Assembly: GCF_025567045.1 (NCBI RefSeq)
Contig: NZ_JAOQJK010000004.1
Coordinates: 283,154-347,153, forward strand
Length of the DNA: 64,000 nucleotides
Reading direction: 5' to 3'
From: Barnesiella propionica
GTDB lineage: Bacteria > Bacteroidota > Bacteroidia > Bacteroidales > Barnesiellaceae
Shown: one piece after another, positions 56,722 to 64,000 of the stretch
Position numbering within the stretch: position 1 is the first letter of the stretch
Layout of the letters: each line of letters starts with the position of its first letter
Notes under the pieces: generated by a model
What the model was told of the DNA's origin: nothing
Database searches by the model: none
What the model saw: the letters and a program-made list of their open reading frames with translations, nothing else
Position numbers and translations under genes: made by a program

Positions 56722-57921
56722 TTATTGTTTGTATGAAACCGTTACTCCGCATTGGAAATCGTTTGCAGAATCATTGGTGTCTTGTAAAATTACACGTCCG
56801 TTTTCTTTCGTTTCGGCAACTTTGCGGATGATACTTTTACCAAAGCGGCTATTATCGGATATGGTAGTAGCTACATACGCATAACTTTTATCCACAGATA
56901 CGGGTGTCGCCAGCATTTTGAAATTGCTTTTGGCACTCATATTTACAGCATCGAGTATCCATTCCGATGGAACGAGATATCCTTTTTTGCTCATGGTTTT
57001 GCCGTTGGCCGGGTGAATGTAGGTACATTCCAGATAATAATCGTTCAGAAAATCTTCTTTGCTTACAGGGATACGTGCAATACCGAAAGCCCGGTTACAT
57101 TGATTTGTAGGGGTCCATATGGAGAGAGAATAACTGTACCATTTGTCTAAATTAGGAACTGACGGGTTGTCAGTATCGGCCCCGGTGCTGGTTTCATCAT
57201 ACCATTCGAAATCAGCATTTTGTAAATCGAGGCCATTATTGGAGGTATGATCATTTGCCTGATCGGCTATGACGATGGATTTACCCGGAAGGATAGGATA
57301 TTGTGTTCCGTTACCCGGTATCACATATACTACTTGTGTATAGAACGAACTCTTGATAGGATCGGGTGTATATTCGTAATCGTCGGAAGTAAGGATAGGA
57401 GTTTCTAACAAGGCGATACCATCCGCATAAATAGTATGATCCGTATTGTTATACAGTTTGAAGAATTTATCTCCGGTAAGACCTCCGGTTCCGGTTGATT
57501 TCGGAGAACCTGTCGTATATATTTCCTGGAATACGATACCGGAAGATGTCGTATAGTAAGACAGGGTTATCTCGATCGTAGTAGAAGGGGCACTAATTAA
57601 CAGATTCTCTTTGGAGCCTCTGACATTTGTAGTATTATCTCCATATTTGATTTTTCCTTCCACTGAGATGGAGTATAGACCTTCCGGTATATTTACCTGA
57701 TCGTTGCTTGTCAGCTCCAGTGACGTTTTGGAATCTGTGTTGATCTCTGTGAATATGGCTGTTCCTTCAGTCCAGGAAAAAGATTCTCCTACCCATTCGG
57801 GTGCGCAAAAGTAAAGAATCGCATTTGCTTTTTTGACGTTGTTTTCATCGTCACTACATGCAGTCAGCAAGATCGCCAGAGCGGTGAACTGCATAAAAGA
57901 GAATAATTTTCTTAGTTTCAT
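56722..57921 (-). CDS. DUF4876 family lipoprotein
   Basis: 399 residues with lipobox LTAC (Cys at about residue 22). An N-terminal Ig-like part (about 30-120) resembles a CarboxypepD_reg-type domain. A larger DUF4876-like domain follows, opening GIVFQEIYTTGSP, with a lamin-tail-like beta fold (LYNNTDHTIYADGIALLETP). Such lipoproteins sit next to TonB receptors and may bind substrate at the cell surface. It lies 18 bases after the receptor gene. Confidence 0.8.
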   Translation of the reverse strand: MKLRKLFSFMQFTALAILLTACSDDENNVKKANAILYFCAPEWVGESFSWTEGTAIFTEINTDSKTSLELTSNDQVNIPEGLYSISVEGKIKYGDNTTNVRGSKENLLISAPSTTIEITLSYYTTSSGIVFQEIYTTGSPKSTGTGGLTGDKFFKLYNNTDHTIYADGIALLETPILTSDDYEYTPDPIKSSFYTQVVYVIPGNGTQYPILPGKSIVIADQANDHTSNNGLDLQNADFEWYDETSTGADTDNPSVPNLDKWYSYSLSIWTPTNQCNRAFGIARIPVSKEDFLNDYYLECTYIHPANGKTMSKKGYLVPSEWILDAVNMSAKSNFKMLATPVSVDKSYAYVATTISDNSRFGKSIIRKVAETKENGRVILQDTNDSANDFQCGVTVSYKQ

Positions 57922-57939
57922 AATACCTAAATTTATTGT

Positions 57940-60705
57940 TTATAGTTTAAAATTGATTTCCATCCCGAAATAAGGACTGCTTTGTCTTCTTATTTTGTTT
58001 CCCATCATGATGTAATCGGGGTGGTAACTGATAAGTTTGTTTACGAATAAGGCTAAAGCTATTTTATCCTGCCATATTTTTTTTGTGGCTTTGAAATTGA
58101 TATTTGCCTCTATAGGAATAGTCCTGCGTTTAAAATTGATTTCATCGTAAACATATACGAGATGTTGTAAATAGGTATCTTTATGCGATTCTTCGGTAAA
58201 ATCGTATGCTGTACCGGATGCATCTATATATTTGGCAGGTATTCCGCTCTTATACATGGACTGGGTAGTATAGAACCACATGCATTGTATAGAGGTGGAG
58301 AATCCCATTTTCAAACGGGGAATATCGGTATCGAATGTAAAATTCGTATTAAAACTTTCTCTTAAATATCCGTCGTCATCGTGGTAGAGCCCTGCATATT
58401 GTAACTGTTTGCCGTTTAAAATGACGGACGGTTTTTTATATATGGGCTCACTGTTCCGGTAAGTAGTACGGAACCAGGCTCCGTTTATAGTAAGCCGCGT
58501 GAGTATGACGGGAAAACGTTTGGATAAATATTGGAATTCGATTCCTTCTTTAAGCATGCGGCTGCCATTCGTGGTGTATGCCGATACGTTCAGAAGTGTG
58601 TCTCTGGAAAATGGCAGGTCTTCTACGCAGGGAGGCGCCGTGATGTTGTTTGCGTCTATACTTCCGGTATCATACTTTTTATATGCGAAGGAAATCGGTA
58701 TGGCAGCATTCCGGAATCCCGATTTCATATCTTCTCTGAACCAGGTGACGGAAAATCTGTTCCCATCGAATGAGAAATCGGCCCGTAATTCCCACTTTTT
58801 GTTCCGTGCGGCTTCCAGTGCGTAATTTGTCTTGTCGGTGATATATGTCATAATATTTAATCTTCTGTATTCCGGATTATTATGATAATAGTTCAGTTGT
58901 ATCAGGTCATAATAATACGGATCGGGATAAAGATAGGACAGCACCGGCATTTTAGTATGCCAGCCGATTCCTCCGGATAACTCTATACCCAGTTTTTTCC
59001 CTGCTATATTGAAAGCAGGGAATGTCCATTTAAGATTTATACGGGGATCTATATACCATTTTCCCGATAGTTCATATCGTTTATTCAGGTTTAACAGAGT
59101 GGTGGTACGTAATCCTGTTACGATGTCGAACCGGTGCTTGCCTGTTTTTACTTTTGTGGCTTCTTCGGCAAAGGCCGAGAAGGTGTGTCCTGGAGGAATA
59201 TCGTTAAAAGCTCTGGGGCGGCTGTTTGTGGAAGGAGAGACGGGGCGTGTAAGATCGTAAACCTGTCCTTTTCCGTAATTTTTGTTCATGTTCCAGTCTC
59301 CTCCCAGTTTTAAAATATTGGTGGTGCGTTCACTGTTCATGTTGAATAATGCGAGAGCTTTTACAAAAGCATTGAACGGATTACCATAAACATCAAGTTC
59401 GGCGTTGTAAGTACCCGGCAGATAACCGGCATTATGGGCTCCTTGCTCCGTGGCTGCTGGAATGGCATAAATACGGTCGGTCGTTACCGTTTTTTCCTGA
59501 TGTATATGATCCCATTCTCCGCTTAATGAACTGAAAAGAGTCAAAGTCCGGAATACTCCTTTATTCCTGTTCGATAGTATAAGCGTATTACCTAAAGAGA
59601 TTTTATTGTTACGTGATTTATACAGGTCTATAGCACCGTTTGTATTCAGGTCGGGATCTGTATCTTCCTGATCGAATGTTCCGAAATAATTCAGGTTTGA
59701 ATTGAGAGTTATCCGAACGACGCCAGTTTTCCATTTCTTTTCGGTACGAATTGAACTTGTAACCCGTTTGAATTTTTGTAACCGGTCTCTTGGGTCTATT
59801 TTAGAATCCAGGTAATCCAGACCTATATTCAGCATGAAATCTTTGTCCGGCAATTCCACTCCCTTGCCGACATAAAAAAGTTTACTATACATGTCCGCTT
59901 TGAAACGGGCATCCAGCGAATTACCTCCCTTTTTTCTTTCTATATTTACTAAACCGCTGGTTAGGTCTCCATATTCTACGGATGGAATCCCCCTGATTAC
60001 TTCTACCTTTTCTATGTCGTCTGTCGAAATGGATCGCATGTCAATTCCTTTTCCTGTGGTGTTACGACCGGTTTCCCAGGGATTACCCGTATATTGCATA
60101 TTGGCATCGGTACTTTGAGGTATGCCGTCTATTACGAAAGCGGTACCCAGGGAGGTCATATTGTAATCTGTTATTCCTTTGCCGTTGGCTTCTCTTAATT
60201 TAATAAGATTAGCACTTCCCATAACAGGATCGGAAGATACATTTCCGGGCAGCAGTTCCATGATATCGGTAAAACTGGAGGGTTGTAAGTGCTCCATGGC
60301 TTTACGATCGATCCGGGAGGCGCTTGTTATACCTTTGGATTCAGAAGCTGTTACTACTACGTCTTGCATGGCGATAGTATTGCTTTTCAATGGAACCGTG
60401 ATGATCGTGTCTCCGGTCAGATATATTTTTCTATTGTGTGGCTCATATCCTAAGTAAGTTACGGATAAGAGATAACTCCCTGGAGATAAATGTGTAAATG
60501 TTCGTTTGCCGGAAGAGTCCGCGATACCTGAGTATTGTTTGGATCCTCCTTTGAACAGTATTGAGGCGAATTCCAGGAGAGAACGGTTGTTTTGGTCTTT
60601 AACAATAATGGATACGCTTATTTCTTTACCGCCGGATTGTGAATGTGCCGGTGTAAAGCCCCCTGTTATTATTATCAGTAAGAATAATACAATCCGTATT
60701 TTCAT
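57940..60705 (-). CDS. TonB-dependent receptor with carboxypeptidase-regulatory-like N-terminus
   Basis: 921 residues. The signal peptide ends near AHSQ (about residue 23). A CarboxypepD_reg-like domain (about 30-110) carries LLEFASILFKGGSKQYSG. The plug domain (about 112-250) has VVVTASESKG, a TonB-box-like start, and DIEKVEVIRGIPSVEYG. The rest is a 22-strand beta barrel ending in FGMEINFKL. TonB receptors import substrate across the outer membrane with energy from TonB-ExbBD. There is no SusD partner, so glycan import is less likely; metal chelates, vitamins or peptides are alternatives. It is the first gene of the eight-gene operon. Confidence 0.93.
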   Translation of the reverse strand: MKIRIVLFLLIIITGGFTPAHSQSGGKEISVSIIVKDQNNRSLLEFASILFKGGSKQYSGIADSSGKRTFTHLSPGSYLLSVTYLGYEPHNRKIYLTGDTIITVPLKSNTIAMQDVVVTASESKGITSASRIDRKAMEHLQPSSFTDIMELLPGNVSSDPVMGSANLIKLREANGKGITDYNMTSLGTAFVIDGIPQSTDANMQYTGNPWETGRNTTGKGIDMRSISTDDIEKVEVIRGIPSVEYGDLTSGLVNIERKKGGNSLDARFKADMYSKLFYVGKGVELPDKDFMLNIGLDYLDSKIDPRDRLQKFKRVTSSIRTEKKWKTGVVRITLNSNLNYFGTFDQEDTDPDLNTNGAIDLYKSRNNKISLGNTLILSNRNKGVFRTLTLFSSLSGEWDHIHQEKTVTTDRIYAIPAATEQGAHNAGYLPGTYNAELDVYGNPFNAFVKALALFNMNSERTTNILKLGGDWNMNKNYGKGQVYDLTRPVSPSTNSRPRAFNDIPPGHTFSAFAEEATKVKTGKHRFDIVTGLRTTTLLNLNKRYELSGKWYIDPRINLKWTFPAFNIAGKKLGIELSGGIGWHTKMPVLSYLYPDPYYYDLIQLNYYHNNPEYRRLNIMTYITDKTNYALEAARNKKWELRADFSFDGNRFSVTWFREDMKSGFRNAAIPISFAYKKYDTGSIDANNITAPPCVEDLPFSRDTLLNVSAYTTNGSRMLKEGIEFQYLSKRFPVILTRLTINGAWFRTTYRNSEPIYKKPSVILNGKQLQYAGLYHDDDGYLRESFNTNFTFDTDIPRLKMGFSTSIQCMWFYTTQSMYKSGIPAKYIDASGTAYDFTEESHKDTYLQHLVYVYDEINFKRRTIPIEANINFKATKKIWQDKIALALFVNKLISYHPDYIMMGNKIRRQSSPYFGMEINFKL

Positions 60706-60767
60706 TATTGCATGAGTCTCTTTATATACTTTTCGTATATATAATTTTCATTACCTGCAAAGAGACT
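60706..60767 (-). promoter_or_regulatory. Structured leader upstream of the TonB receptor gene
   Basis: On the minus strand, AGTCTCTTT (60767-60759) can pair with AAAGAGACT (60723-60715). Inside lies TATATAC (60741-60735) with GTATATA (60729-60723). The 3' arms run into each other and end 9 bases before the start codon. A near-match -7 box (TAACTTTA) lies at 60828-60835. Confidence 0.5.
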
Positions 60768-60851
60768 AATTTATATTTTCATGGGAAATACCATATAATA
60801 GGTATAATTGCCGGGTGTTATCGCTAAAGTTAGGTATACCGTAGAAATAAA

Positions 60852-60885
60852 ATCCCCTGATTGTAAAATGGAACAATCAGGGGAT
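60852..60885 (-). terminator. Terminator after the thioredoxin gene
   Basis: A perfect 13-base stem (60852-60864 / 60873-60885) with an 8-base loop is followed on the minus strand by TTTATTT. It lies 20 bases after the thioredoxin gene. Confidence 0.75.
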
Positions 60886-60905
60886 CTGTTATAGGGATTG
60901 TGACT

Positions 60906-61397
60906 CTATTTTTGGGGCAGCAATATTTCTTCTATTGCTTTTTTGAAATCGGCTTTACTCATAGCTCCCATGGCCATTTGAGGTTGTCCGTCCATGGGTA
61001 CGAATAAAATGGAAGGAACGCTACGTATGCCGAATGCTCCGGCTAACTCTTGCTCCTGATCTACATCAACTTTATAAATATCGATTTTTCCTGCATATTC
61101 TTCGGCCAGTTCTTCAAGAACAGGGGCAACTGCTTTACAGGGTCCGCACCAGGTAGCATAAAAATCTATGATACACGGTTTGTTTCCTAGATATTTCCAT
61201 TCCTTGGGGTTTGCTTCGAAGTTAGCAACCTTAGTAAGGAATTCTGCTTTTGTTAAATGTTTTGTTCCCATTTTCTTTTCAGTTTTAGTAGTTTCTTTTG
61301 TTGTTTTCTTGTTTTGTTGTGTGGCAGCTCCGGCAATAAAGAGAGCTCCGCATATGACAGTTATTAAAACTGCCATCATTCTTTTGCTTTTTTTCAT
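60906..61397 (-). CDS. Envelope thioredoxin-like protein
   Basis: 163 residues. A signal or anchor helix at the N-terminus (about 5-24, MMAVLITVICGALFIAGAA) is followed by a Lys/Thr-rich linker and a thioredoxin domain with FYATWCGPCKAVAPVLEEL (CGPC active site) and the cis-Pro in RSVPSILF. It should act in the periplasm or at the inner membrane as a thiol-disulphide enzyme. The start is the ATG at 61397, which overlaps the stop of the DUF6132-like gene by 4 bases; the longer in-frame start would precede a second gene. It is the last gene of a MarR operon. Confidence 0.93.
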   Translation of the reverse strand: MKKSKRMMAVLITVICGALFIAGAATQQNKKTTKETTKTEKKMGTKHLTKAEFLTKVANFEANPKEWKYLGNKPCIIDFYATWCGPCKAVAPVLEELAEEYAGKIDIYKVDVDQEQELAGAFGIRSVPSILFVPMDGQPQMAMGAMSKADFKKAIEEILLPQK

Positions 61398-61603
61398 TGT
61401 TTCTTTTTTATTTTTATTGAACTTAACAGGAGTGCGCCGATAAGTCCTCCGAATAATGAGGTACCTAACCAGGTGGATGAAATGGGACAGGTGCCGCTTG
61501 AGCATCCTATGTAGAACCAATATAACCATCCGAGAAATGCTCCTATAACGAATCCTGTAAAAGTGAGGAGATTATTTTTGATATAAGTTTTAATTTTATT
61601 CAT
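61394..61603 (-). CDS. DUF6132-like small membrane protein
   Basis: 69 residues with two predicted helices (about 15-32 and 45-62) around a conserved loop IGCSSGTCPISS. The motif matches a family I know as DUF6132, whose Cys-containing loop suggests a thiol or sulphur role. The ATG at 61603 overlaps the marR stop by 4 bases, and its own stop overlaps the thioredoxin start. The Cys pair and its place before a thioredoxin gene suggest that the two proteins interact. Confidence 0.85.
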   Translation of the reverse strand: MNKIKTYIKNNLLTFTGFVIGAFLGWLYWFYIGCSSGTCPISSTWLGTSLFGGLIGALLLSSIKIKKKQ

Positions 61604-61968
61604 AATAATTTGTTGCATTTTTTATTGAAAATAGGTTTTAATACTTCCGGGACTGCCACGCTTCCACATTTCATGTTTTCGAGGCTTTGCTTTCCTTTAT
61701 CGGTCAGATGGAAATACATTTGCCGTTTATCTTTTTGCCCCAGTTTCCGTTCTACTAATTCTTTTTCTTCTACCGATCTCAGCATTTTGGAGGTGTGGGA
61801 TGTAGTCATTCCAGTTTCTTCCACAATTGCTGTAGCCGATAATTCTCCTTTTGCCAGACAGCATAGGATAATAGCTTCGTTGAGACACAGGCCGTGTACT
61901 TTAATGAAATTATCTTCGAAGTGCTGAATGGCCCGGAAAATGTCTCGTATGACACATATAGTTTCCAT
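61600..61968 (-). CDS. MarR family transcriptional regulator
   Basis: 122 residues with a winged-helix domain: helix-turn-helix TAIVEETGMTTSHTSKMLRSVEEKELVERK and the wing QKDKRQMYFHLTDKGKQSLE. It has five Cys (including Cys5 and Cys36-37) and could be redox-sensitive, which fits its partners, a DUF6132-like protein and a thioredoxin. A palindrome within its own promoter suggests autoregulation. The start is taken at 61968, beginning METICVIRDIF. Confidence 0.92.
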   Translation of the reverse strand: METICVIRDIFRAIQHFEDNFIKVHGLCLNEAIILCCLAKGELSATAIVEETGMTTSHTSKMLRSVEEKELVERKLGQKDKRQMYFHLTDKGKQSLENMKCGSVAVPEVLKPIFNKKCNKLL

Positions 61969-61997
61969 AATAAATATTTTCCATTAGAAATATATTG

Positions 61998-62028
61998 CAA
62001 AGGTAACTATTGTTTGTTATAAAACAAA
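61998..62028 (-). promoter_or_regulatory. Promoter and candidate operator of the marR operon
   Basis: On the minus strand, TTTG (62028-62025) and TACCTTTG (62005-61998) are separated by 19 bases, the ideal spacing. TTGTTT (62010-62015) and AAACAA (62022-62027) form a 6-base inverted repeat with 6-base spacer that covers the -33 box, a good MarR-type site. Confidence 0.7.
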
Positions 62029-62195
62029 TTCTCGGACAAGAAAGATTAAATAATAATGTTAAAAGATCCGGATAAGATGTATTCTGATAATTCTTATTCA
62101 TAAAGAAGAAACAATCCGATTTCAAATCTATCACATAAAAAGAGCAGATCCCGATACTACTATTGTACCCGTAATGAATATTAAAAACTCAAAAA

Positions 62196-62477
62196 ATGGA
62201 AAATAAAGAAAATTATGTCTCCATGGCGTATGACAACAGTGGTTATCCCATACCGTGCATAACTCTGGGACCTTCCAGGGATGTAAGTGATATTAGAGTA
62301 ACTCCTTTGTCCAATGTAATACGTATATGCGCTATTACAGAATGCCGTGTGAAAGGTTCTGGTGATAAAGACAGTGTGGGAGTTCTTATTCCGAAGGGAT
62401 GTGTGGAATATTTCTCAATGCGCGGATGTAAGGAGATTATTATTGAGGGGACTGCCAACCTGATGAATGTGAGATAA
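62196..62477 (+). CDS. Small protein of a phage-tail/adhesin-like cassette
   Basis: 93 residues without signal peptide. I do not recognise the family. Features are an N-terminal segment with SMAYDNSGYPIPCITLGPSRDV, then a beta-rich part with VIRICAITECRVKGSGD and GCKEIIIEGTANLMNVR. The C-terminal strand pattern resembles small beta proteins that decorate or link phage and appendage fibres, which is a guess. Its stop TAATG overlaps the start of the next gene, so the two are coupled. Confidence 0.6.
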   Translation: MENKENYVSMAYDNSGYPIPCITLGPSRDVSDIRVTPLSNVIRICAITECRVKGSGDKDSVGVLIPKGCVEYFSMRGCKEIIIEGTANLMNVR

Positions 62478-62848
62478 TGTGTATGATGATAACAGGCCGG
62501 CTGATGCATAAGCCGCGATCGGGAAACAGTACAAAAGATACAGTCCTGATTAATGTGAGGAAAGATGATTTTCCAGCCGTTAATATAGGCTTTGCAACCG
62601 TTACTCTCAGACGAGGTACCGATGTTTTCCGTACAATAACTGACGATTGTGGGAATGCCATACTGGAAGGAGAGATAGGTTGCGAATATATACTTGATGT
62701 AGAGAAGCATGGTTATGAGACCTTGCATATTGAGAATTGGATATTGGGAGATATGGAAATCCGGTTGATAAATTCCTTGGAAAATATTGTTCAGATGGAT
62801 GGTTACGATATCCTTACAATGGATGGAGGGTATATTACAATAATATAG
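62477..62848 (+). CDS. Small Ig-like/CarboxypepD_reg-like protein
   Basis: 123 residues. The core FATVTLRRGTDVFRTITDDCGNAIL followed by CEYILDVEKHGYETLHI reads like a carboxypeptidase-regulatory-like or bacterial Ig domain. No signal peptide is present, so it would be exported by a special route or packed in a particle. The C-terminus ends in hydrophobic strands (DILTMDGGYITII). ATG 62477 shares a base with the stop of the first gene. An in-frame ATG at 62483 is possible. Confidence 0.6.
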   Translation: MCMMITGRLMHKPRSGNSTKDTVLINVRKDDFPAVNIGFATVTLRRGTDVFRTITDDCGNAILEGEIGCEYILDVEKHGYETLHIENWILGDMEIRLINSLENIVQMDGYDILTMDGGYITII

Positions 62849-62852
62849 ATAT

Positions 62853-63545
62853 ATGGATAAGAATATAACACAATTTATGAAAGTTCCGGAACTGAAACCG
62901 GATGCCGAATTGCATTTGGTTCAGGAAGGAAAAGATTACAAAACTACAGTGGGGGATGTTTCGGGGTTGTTGAAATCTGCCGTAGTGGAGATACAGGAAT
63001 TTTTAGAATCGAACATTGCGATATTGAATGCTGAAATAGGACAGCGATGGTATTTGACCGATACCCGGGAAATACAAGAAGTTATTGCAAAAAATCAAGT
63101 AACCGGAAGTTTGAAATTTAAATATTATGTACCTTATAATGATGCCATCTACATGAATATATCGGATGGTAGATTATATCGTTGGGACGGAAATTCTTTT
63201 GTGGATATAGTGAAAAACGGCGGTGCTGTTTCTATAGAATTGTTCGCACCTAAAAAAGTAAGAGAGGGACTTGTCGAGTTTACACAAGAAAACGGATTTT
63301 ATATTGTGGGAGTAAAAGAAGACACGAAATTGGATATCTTCTTTGACGATCGTTTTGATTTGAACAAAAGGTTAATCATAAATCAGATAGTCGTATCACA
63401 AATTATATTCCCGGATCATATTGTGTGGCTGGAAACCCCCGATTTTTCCCAGCCCGGGGTTTATCATGTAGAATTTAAAATATGCGTGCAAGATCCTACG
63501 AAATTATTGGCACTGGTAACCTTTAAAGAACCTGTTGTATTATGA
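62853..63545 (+). CDS. Fibre-like structural protein of the terminal cassette
   Basis: 230 residues. The start MDKNITQFMKVPELKPDAEL then HLVQEGKDYKTTVGDVSGL is like the N-terminal attachment part of phage head- or tail-fibre proteins (known from Bacteroidetes phages). A middle segment (about 85-120) has YYVPYNDAIYMNISDGRLYRWDG, as in fibre shaft or knob repeats. The C-terminal half is beta-rich. No signal peptide. It starts 4 bases after the previous gene and overlaps the next by ATGA (63542-63545). Confidence 0.6.
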   Translation: MDKNITQFMKVPELKPDAELHLVQEGKDYKTTVGDVSGLLKSAVVEIQEFLESNIAILNAEIGQRWYLTDTREIQEVIAKNQVTGSLKFKYYVPYNDAIYMNISDGRLYRWDGNSFVDIVKNGGAVSIELFAPKKVREGLVEFTQENGFYIVGVKEDTKLDIFFDDRFDLNKRLIINQIVVSQIIFPDHIVWLETPDFSQPGVYHVEFKICVQDPTKLLALVTFKEPVVL

Positions 63546-64000
63546 ACATGATAAGTAAATTTTCGAGATATGGGATAAATAATACCTTTCGTTTTGATAA
63601 CAGGGTGTTTTTGGGTAAAGGGGAACAGATGAAGTCTTTTTCCGTAGAATTTATTTTCCGTGTCGATTCTTTCAATTCATATGTTCCTATAATATGGAGT
63701 ACGGCAACTAACAATAATACCTATCTGGCGTATCATGTACCTGGGAAATACTTCTATAATCCTACGAGGGATGGAGCAGCCTCAGAGGATACAAGGTTTC
63801 CCTTTGATATCAAGCTGGGAAAGACGTATCACATGGTTTATGTGATAGATGAAACCGGGGGTAAAATGTATATTGACGGTGTATTGGCATCGCAAAACGG
63901 AAATAAGTCGTATATCTGGAATCATTTAATAGATGGTAGCGAACTATTTAGCGGTTCGACTGACAAAACGGAAGGATGGACGGGTAACATCTATTCTTTC
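63542..64000 (+). CDS. LamG/concanavalin-like protein, 3' end outside window
   Basis: 153 residues visible, open at the right edge. The sequence is typical of a LamG or concanavalin A-like jelly-roll: SFSVEFIFRVDSFNSY, VPIIWSTATNNNTYLAYH, KTYHMVYVIDETGGKMYIDGVLAS. Such domains bind carbohydrate or form the tips of phage fibres. ATG 63542 overlaps the previous stop (ATGA). No signal peptide is seen. It is the fourth gene of the terminal cassette. Confidence 0.75.
   Translation, partial: MNMISKFSRYGINNTFRFDNRVFLGKGEQMKSFSVEFIFRVDSFNSYVPIIWSTATNNNTYLAYHVPGKYFYNPTRDGAASEDTRFPFDIKLGKTYHMVYVIDETGGKMYIDGVLASQNGNKSYIWNHLIDGSELFSGSTDKTEGWTGNIYSF

Noticed and set aside
51090..60705. Polysaccharide utilisation locus
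   Set aside because: There is a TonB receptor but no SusD, no glycoside hydrolase and no sugar sensor; an ABC transporter is atypical for such loci.
62243..62728. 161-codon frame on the minus strand at the right edge
   Set aside because: The plus-strand genes there are linked by overlapping stops and starts and have recognisable folds; the minus-strand frame has neither.

Overview
The window looks like chromosomal DNA of a host-associated member of the Bacteroidales. Nearly every readable promoter has the Bacteroidetes form (TTTG, about 19-20 bases, then TAnnTTTG), start codons lack Shine-Dalgarno sequences and often follow A-rich DNA, and the gene families are typical of the phylum: DUF3078, DUF4136, DUF4857, DUF4876 and DUF6850-like proteins, a CarboxypepD_reg-plug TonB receptor, a Wzi-like porin and a long YidC. 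A PorE-like lipoprotein (45.6-47.5 kb), a secreted phosphodiesterase with a C-terminal sorting domain (39.9-42.9 kb) and the wreck of a second sorted protein (10.4-11.0 kb) point to a type IX secretion system (T9SS). I cannot name the genus; a Barnesiellaceae/Coprobacter-like organism is only a guess.

Layout. 0-4.4 kb: the end of a glycosyltransferase and four envelope genes (lipoprotein, beta-barrel, Wzi-like capsule porin, lipocalin-like lipoprotein). 4.4-6.4 kb: a convergent DUF3078 pair. 6.6-10.2 kb: pyrG and yidC, followed by a frameshifted leucine-rich-repeat pseudogene. 11.2-15.2 kb: an RNA-binding protein, then a cell-wall operon (alpha/beta hydrolase, membrane-anchored Mur ligase, Ddl). 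15.5-19.0 kb: ligA, a DUF6913-like gene and dapA. 19.0-20.2 kb: queF and yhhQ behind a preQ1-I-like riboswitch. 20.3-25.9 kb: a CNNM/CorC protein, a lipoprotein, HU, a 29-residue mS38-like protein, RNase G, a Crp/Fnr regulator and an EmrE-like pump. 25.9-29.3 kb: the operon aroC, M20 peptidase, radical SAM protein. 29.6-38.9 kb: an OmpA lipoprotein, a DJ-1 protein, a 1420-residue triple-AAA protein, a sigma/membrane protein/secreted protein operon and typA. 39.3-51.0 kb: rpsO, the sorted phosphodiesterase, a DUF2027-Smr protein, queA, porE, an aminotransferase, a flavodoxin-ferredoxin protein and an MFS transporter.

51.1-60.7 kb holds the most system-like region: eight genes on the minus strand forming one envelope-spanning set. 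It comprises a TonB receptor, a DUF4876 lipoprotein, a DUF6850-like barrel, an ABC ATPase and its permease, a DUF4857 membrane protein, an OB-fold-like lipoprotein with a Cys/His motif, and a PepSY-type membrane protein. No SusD is present, so it is not a classical polysaccharide locus; a metal, cofactor or peptide substrate is possible but unproven. Next to it is a small operon of MarR regulator, DUF6132-like protein and envelope thioredoxin, joined by ATGA overlaps and carrying a palindrome inside its promoter.

The last 1.8 kb begins a tightly packed set of small genes that look like phage-tail or adhesin components, ending in a truncated LamG-like protein, and may be the edge of a prophage or a surface-appendage locus. 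I see no rRNA, tRNA, CRISPR array or insertion sequence.
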